Source of the DNA: Streptomyces lavendofoliae
GTDB taxonomy: Bacteria > Actinomycetota > Actinomycetes > Streptomycetales > Streptomycetaceae
Direction of reading: 5' to 3'
DNA: 64,000 nucleotides
NCBI RefSeq assembly: GCF_014649735.1
Contig: NZ_BMTP01000003.1
Coordinates: forward strand, 434,001 to 498,000
The translations under genes were made by a program, and so were the position numbers. Below the pieces are notes generated by a model. That model saw nothing but the letters and a program-made list of their open reading frames with translations. It ran no database searches and was not told the origin of the DNA. Of the stretch, positions 60,900 through 64,000 are shown piece after piece; the first letter of the stretch is position 1; every line of letters starts with the position of its first letter.

Positions 60900-62060
60900 G
60901 TGCGTTCCCCACTCACCGCATTGCATGTTGTCCAGCCCGGTGACGGCGGGGTGGCCCGCGTGGTCACCGACGTGGTCGGAGCGCAGTTGGACGCCGGCAT
61001 GCGGGTCGCCGTCGCCTGCCCGCCCGGTACGCCGCTGGCGGTGGCGGCCCGCGCGCGGGGCGCCGAGGTGCACCCGTGGCGGGCCGGCCGCGAGCCCGGC
61101 CCGCGGCTGGTCGCCGAGAGCCGCCGGGTCGCCGCGCTGGTCGACCTCGTACGCCCCGACCTGGTGCACGCGCACAGCGCGAAGGCCGGGCTGGCCGCCC
61201 GCATCGCGGTACGCGGCCGGGTCCCCACCGTGTACCAGCCGCACGCCTGGTCGTTCGAGGCGGTCGACGGGGTGACCGGCGCGCTCGCCCGGCGCTGGGA
61301 GCGCTGGGCCGCCCGCTGGACCGACCGGGTCGTCTGCGTCAGCGAGGCCGAACGGCGCCGGGGCGAACACGCCGGGGTGCGCGCGCCCTGGTCCGTCATC
61401 CACAACGGTGTGGACGCCCGCCGGTTCACCGCCGGACCGGGCAGAGCCGCCGCCCGCGCCGCGCTGGGACTCCCCGCCACGCCACCGCTCGTGGTGTGCG
61501 TGGGGCGGCTGTGCCGCCAGAAGGGGCAGGACACGCTCCTGGAGTCCTGGCCCGCCGTTCTCGACCGCGTACCGGAGGCCCGGCTCGTCCTGGTCGGCGA
61601 CGGTCCCGGGGCCGAGGACCTGCGCGCCACCGCCGCCCGGTGGGGCCGGGCGGACCGGACGATCGCGTTCGCCGGCGCCGTCACCGACACGGCGCCCTGG
61701 TACCGGGCCGCCGACCTGGTCGTCCAGCCGTCCCGCTGGGAGGGGATGGCCCTCGCCCCGCTGGAGGCGATGGCGGCCGGCCGGCCCGTCCTCCTCACCG
61801 ACGTGGACGGCGCCCGCGAGAGCCTGCCACCGGGCCATGAGACGCACTGCCTGGTCCGGCCCCACGACCCGGCCGCCCTCGCCGGGGCCCTCGCGGCGCT
61901 CCTGCGGCGGCCCGTACTCCGCGAGGCCCTGGGCCGCCAGGCCCAGCAGCACGTACTGCGGCGCTTCGACGTGCGGCGCGCGAACGAGGCCCTCGCGGAC
62001 GTGTACCGCGAGGTGACCGCCGCACCCCGCCACGAGCTCAGGGAGCCGATCTCCCAGTGA
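60900..62060 (+). CDS. GT4-family glycosyltransferase
   Basis: A 386-residue GT-B glycosyltransferase. The N-terminal domain has HVVQPGDGGVARVVTDVV and HAHSAKAGLAARIA; the C-terminal nucleotide-sugar domain has CVGRLCRQKGQDTLLESW, and QPSRWEGMALAPLEAMAAG carries the EX7E motif. It likely adds a sugar to a lipid-linked intermediate. It starts at GTG 60900 and overlaps the next gene by 4 bp (GTGA). Confidence 0.9.
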   Translation: MRSPLTALHVVQPGDGGVARVVTDVVGAQLDAGMRVAVACPPGTPLAVAARARGAEVHPWRAGREPGPRLVAESRRVAALVDLVRPDLVHAHSAKAGLAARIAVRGRVPTVYQPHAWSFEAVDGVTGALARRWERWAARWTDRVVCVSEAERRRGEHAGVRAPWSVIHNGVDARRFTAGPGRAAARAALGLPATPPLVVCVGRLCRQKGQDTLLESWPAVLDRVPEARLVLVGDGPGAEDLRATAARWGRADRTIAFAGAVTDTAPWYRAADLVVQPSRWEGMALAPLEAMAAGRPVLLTDVDGARESLPPGHETHCLVRPHDPAALAGALAALLRRPVLREALGRQAQQHVLRRFDVRRANEALADVYREVTAAPRHELREPISQ

Positions 62061-63469
62061 CCACGGAAAGCACCAGCCCGGCCACCCCGACCGTCGTCCC
62101 GCCCCGGGGGAGGGCGGACCGGCCGGCCCTGCCGCCGCGCCGCCCGGTGCCCCCGCCGCCCTTCGTCGCGTCCCTGGTCGCCACCGACTGCGCCGCCGTC
62201 CTGCTCGCCGCGCTCCTGCTCGACCCCGAACAGCGCGGCGCCGGCCTGCTGATGCAGCTCACCGCGTTCCTGGTGGCGCTCAACGCGTACGCCGGCCTCT
62301 ACCGTCCCGGCGCCGTGGCCTCCGTACTCGATGAACTGCCCGCCCTCGCGGGGCGCGCGGCGGTGGCGTGGTGCGCGGCCGCCGCGCTGCTCGCCGCGCA
62401 GTCCCCGCAGCGCGCCGTCGGCCCGGCGACCCTGGCCGCCGTGTACGCCGCCCACCTGGCCGTCGTCGCCGGGTGCCGTGCCGTGCTGCACCACCGGCGG
62501 CGCGCCGCCGCCCGCGCGCACCCCCGCTCCGCGCTCGTCGTCGGCTCCGCGCCCGCCGCGCAGCGGCTCGCCGGCACGCTGGCCGGGCACCCCGAGTACG
62601 GCATCCGGCCGGTCGGCATCGTCGCCACCCAGCGGCCGTCCAACCCCGCCGAGTCCTCGCTTCCGGTGCTGACCGGCCCCGAGGAGATCCACCGGGCCGT
62701 CATCCAGAACAGCGTCCGCGACGCGGTGTTCGCCGGCTCCGCCCAGGCCGACCTCGTCGCGCTGCTGCGTCACTACGGATGCGCCGGCTGGCTGGTGGGG
62801 GAGGGCGACGGCGGCGGCACACCCCCCACGCCGATGAGCCAGCACCTGTGGGGGCACGCCTGCCGGCGCCTCGAAGCCCCGCCGGCCGACCGCGGCCCGC
62901 TGTCCAAGCGGCTGCTCGACGTCACGGTCGCCGGGCTGATGCTGGCCCTCCTCTCCCCGCTGCTGCTGCTGTGCGCCACCGCCATCCGGCTGTCGGACGG
63001 GCCGGGCGTGGTCTTCCGCCAGGAGCGCGTCGGACAGGACGGCCGGCTGTTCACCCTGCTGAAGTTCCGCACGCTGCGCCCCGCCGACGACGAGGAGGCG
63101 GCCACCCGGTGGAGCGTCGCCCACGACGAGCGGATGAGCGTCGTCGGGACGTTCCTGCGCCGGACGTCGCTCGACGAGCTGCCGCAGCTGTGGAACGTGC
63201 TGCGCGGCGACATGAGCCTGGTCGGGCCCCGCCCGGAGCGCCCCTACTTCGTCGACAAGTTCAGCCGGCTGCACCCCGGGTACGCGGCCCGGCACCGGAT
63301 GCCGGTCGGGCTGACCGGGCTGGCGCAGGTCCACGGCCTGCGCGGGGACACCTCCATCGAGGACCGGTGCCGCTTCGACAACCACTACATCGACCACTGG
63401 TCGCTGTGGCAGGACGTGTGCATCCTGCTGCGCACGGCCGCCTCGCTGATCCGGCCGGCGGGCAGCTGA
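62057..63469 (+). CDS. Initiating sugar-phosphate transferase (polyprenyl glycosylphosphotransferase)
   Basis: A 470-residue membrane protein. The N-terminal half has several membrane helices and a CoA-binding-like domain (SALVVGSAPAAQRLAGTLAG). The C-terminal bacterial sugar transferase domain (PF02397) starts KRLLDVTVAGLMLALLSPLL, then KFRTLRPADD and DELPQLWNVLRGDMSLVGPR. It transfers a sugar-1-phosphate to undecaprenyl phosphate and so starts exopolysaccharide synthesis. Coupled to the GT4 gene by a GTGA overlap. Confidence 0.92.
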   Translation: MTTESTSPATPTVVPPRGRADRPALPPRRPVPPPPFVASLVATDCAAVLLAALLLDPEQRGAGLLMQLTAFLVALNAYAGLYRPGAVASVLDELPALAGRAAVAWCAAAALLAAQSPQRAVGPATLAAVYAAHLAVVAGCRAVLHHRRRAAARAHPRSALVVGSAPAAQRLAGTLAGHPEYGIRPVGIVATQRPSNPAESSLPVLTGPEEIHRAVIQNSVRDAVFAGSAQADLVALLRHYGCAGWLVGEGDGGGTPPTPMSQHLWGHACRRLEAPPADRGPLSKRLLDVTVAGLMLALLSPLLLLCATAIRLSDGPGVVFRQERVGQDGRLFTLLKFRTLRPADDEEAATRWSVAHDERMSVVGTFLRRTSLDELPQLWNVLRGDMSLVGPRPERPYFVDKFSRLHPGYAARHRMPVGLTGLAQVHGLRGDTSIEDRCRFDNHYIDHWSLWQDVCILLRTAASLIRPAGS

Positions 63470-64000
63470 TGCCGGTACGCGCCTGGGCGCCGCTGGTGCC
63501 GCTGCTGTCCGTCGTCGCGCTGCTCGCCGTACCGCCGCCGGCCGGTTCCCCGGGCACCGGCACGGTGGCGGACGCCGCGTCCGCCGTGCTGGTCGTCTGC
63601 TGTGCCGTGCGGGTGGTACGGGACCGGGCGCGTCCGCTGTCGCGGACGGCGGCCGTCGTGCTGGGCCTGCCGGTGCTGGGCATCTGCACCGCGGCCGTCG
63701 CGTCCCACGACCCGGCGGCGAGCCTGCCGGGCGTGGCGCGCTACCTCCAGGTCTTCGTCCTCGTGCCGGCGGCCGTGGTGCTGCTGGTGCGCGACCGGCG
63801 GGACTTCGCCGTGGTGGCCTGGGCGGTGATCGGGCTGGCCCTGACGCAGGGCGCCGTGGGGGTCGCGCAGTACCTGACCGGCACCGGCGCGTCGTACATG
63901 GGGGAGGACGTCCGGGCGGTGGGGACGTTCGGGCCGACCGACGTGATGGGGATGGCGACGGTCGTCGCGTACGGGATCGTCGCCGCCGCCGGGATCGCGC
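63469..64000 (+). CDS. O-antigen ligase/polymerase-like membrane protein, partial
   Basis: The first 177 codons of a membrane protein cut by the window end. It has at least five hydrophobic segments (VPLLSVVALLAVPPP, VLGLPVLGICTAAVA, VFVLVPAAVVLLV, AVVAWAVIGLALTQGAVG) and the periplasmic-loop segment GTFGPTDVMGMA found in Wzy/WaaL family proteins. ATG 63469 overlaps the previous stop by one base. It probably polymerises or ligates the polysaccharide. Confidence 0.8.
   Translation, partial: MPVRAWAPLVPLLSVVALLAVPPPAGSPGTGTVADAASAVLVVCCAVRVVRDRARPLSRTAAVVLGLPVLGICTAAVASHDPAASLPGVARYLQVFVLVPAAVVLLVRDRRDFAVVAWAVIGLALTQGAVGVAQYLTGTGASYMGEDVRAVGTFGPTDVMGMATVVAYGIVAAAGIA

Overview
The window is high-GC DNA with strong third-position G/C bias, frequent GTG (and one TTG) starts, dense 4-bp start/stop overlaps, and genes diagnostic of the genus Streptomyces: wblA, bldG, chaplins, a Tad pilus locus, a tyrosinase pair and an actinobacterial topoisomerase I with a lysine-rich tail. 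It reads as the core chromosome of a Streptomyces species. I see no insertion sequence, prophage, CRISPR array or biosynthetic gene cluster. Gene order agrees with what I remember of the S. coelicolor SCO3540-SCO3582 region and, more loosely, of M. tuberculosis Rv3644c-Rv3683; both comparisons are from memory, not computed.

Region 1 (1-14.8 kb): a stress and cell-wall block. It holds a metallophosphoesterase, a YqeY-like protein, a class A penicillin-binding protein, WblA (iron-sulfur WhiB-like regulator), two ArsA-type ATPases, a DUF4177 protein with RidA, a Nudix/metallo-beta-lactamase pair, an SPFH membrane protein, Crp, endonuclease III and a CoA-type Nudix hydrolase. Region 2 (14.8-30 kb): membrane and metabolic genes. 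It holds the membrane serine protease MarP, a 59-residue protein, an epoxide-hydrolase-like enzyme, a phage-holin-family membrane protein, NhaA, acetyl-CoA synthetase, a SulP-carbonic anhydrase fusion, a NodB-like lipoprotein, a CooC-like ATPase divergent from a degenerate Fic-like protein, and a HAD phosphatase.

Region 3 (30-35 kb) is a seven-gene Tad/Flp pilus locus (ssd, tadA, tadB, tadC, Flp-like pilin, tadE and tadG-like genes) with translational overlaps and no prepilin peptidase in the window. Region 4 (35-54.4 kb) is core information and development genes: a DUF1998 helicase, bldG and its anti-sigma-like partner, a proton-pumping pyrophosphatase, a small lipoprotein, a methyltransferase, topA, a very large membrane-thymidylate kinase-coiled coil fusion, holB and a secreted tripeptidyl-aminopeptidase-like lipoprotein. 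Region 5 (54.4-64 kb) begins with tRNA-Thr(CGT), followed by a VKOR-family protein, a tyrosinase/caddie pair, a cell-surface cluster of two short chaplins and three uncharacterised secreted proteins, and the start of an exopolysaccharide operon (GT4 glycosyltransferase, initiating sugar-phosphate transferase, O-antigen-ligase-like protein cut by the window end).

Most transcription units end in very stable GC-rich hairpins; only the one after the bldG partner has a classical U-run. Notable non-genic structure includes four 40-bp repeats after topA, dyad symmetries upstream of wblA, a candidate Crp autoregulatory site, a leader hairpin in front of the Tad operon, and a single perfect DnaA box in the same intergenic region.
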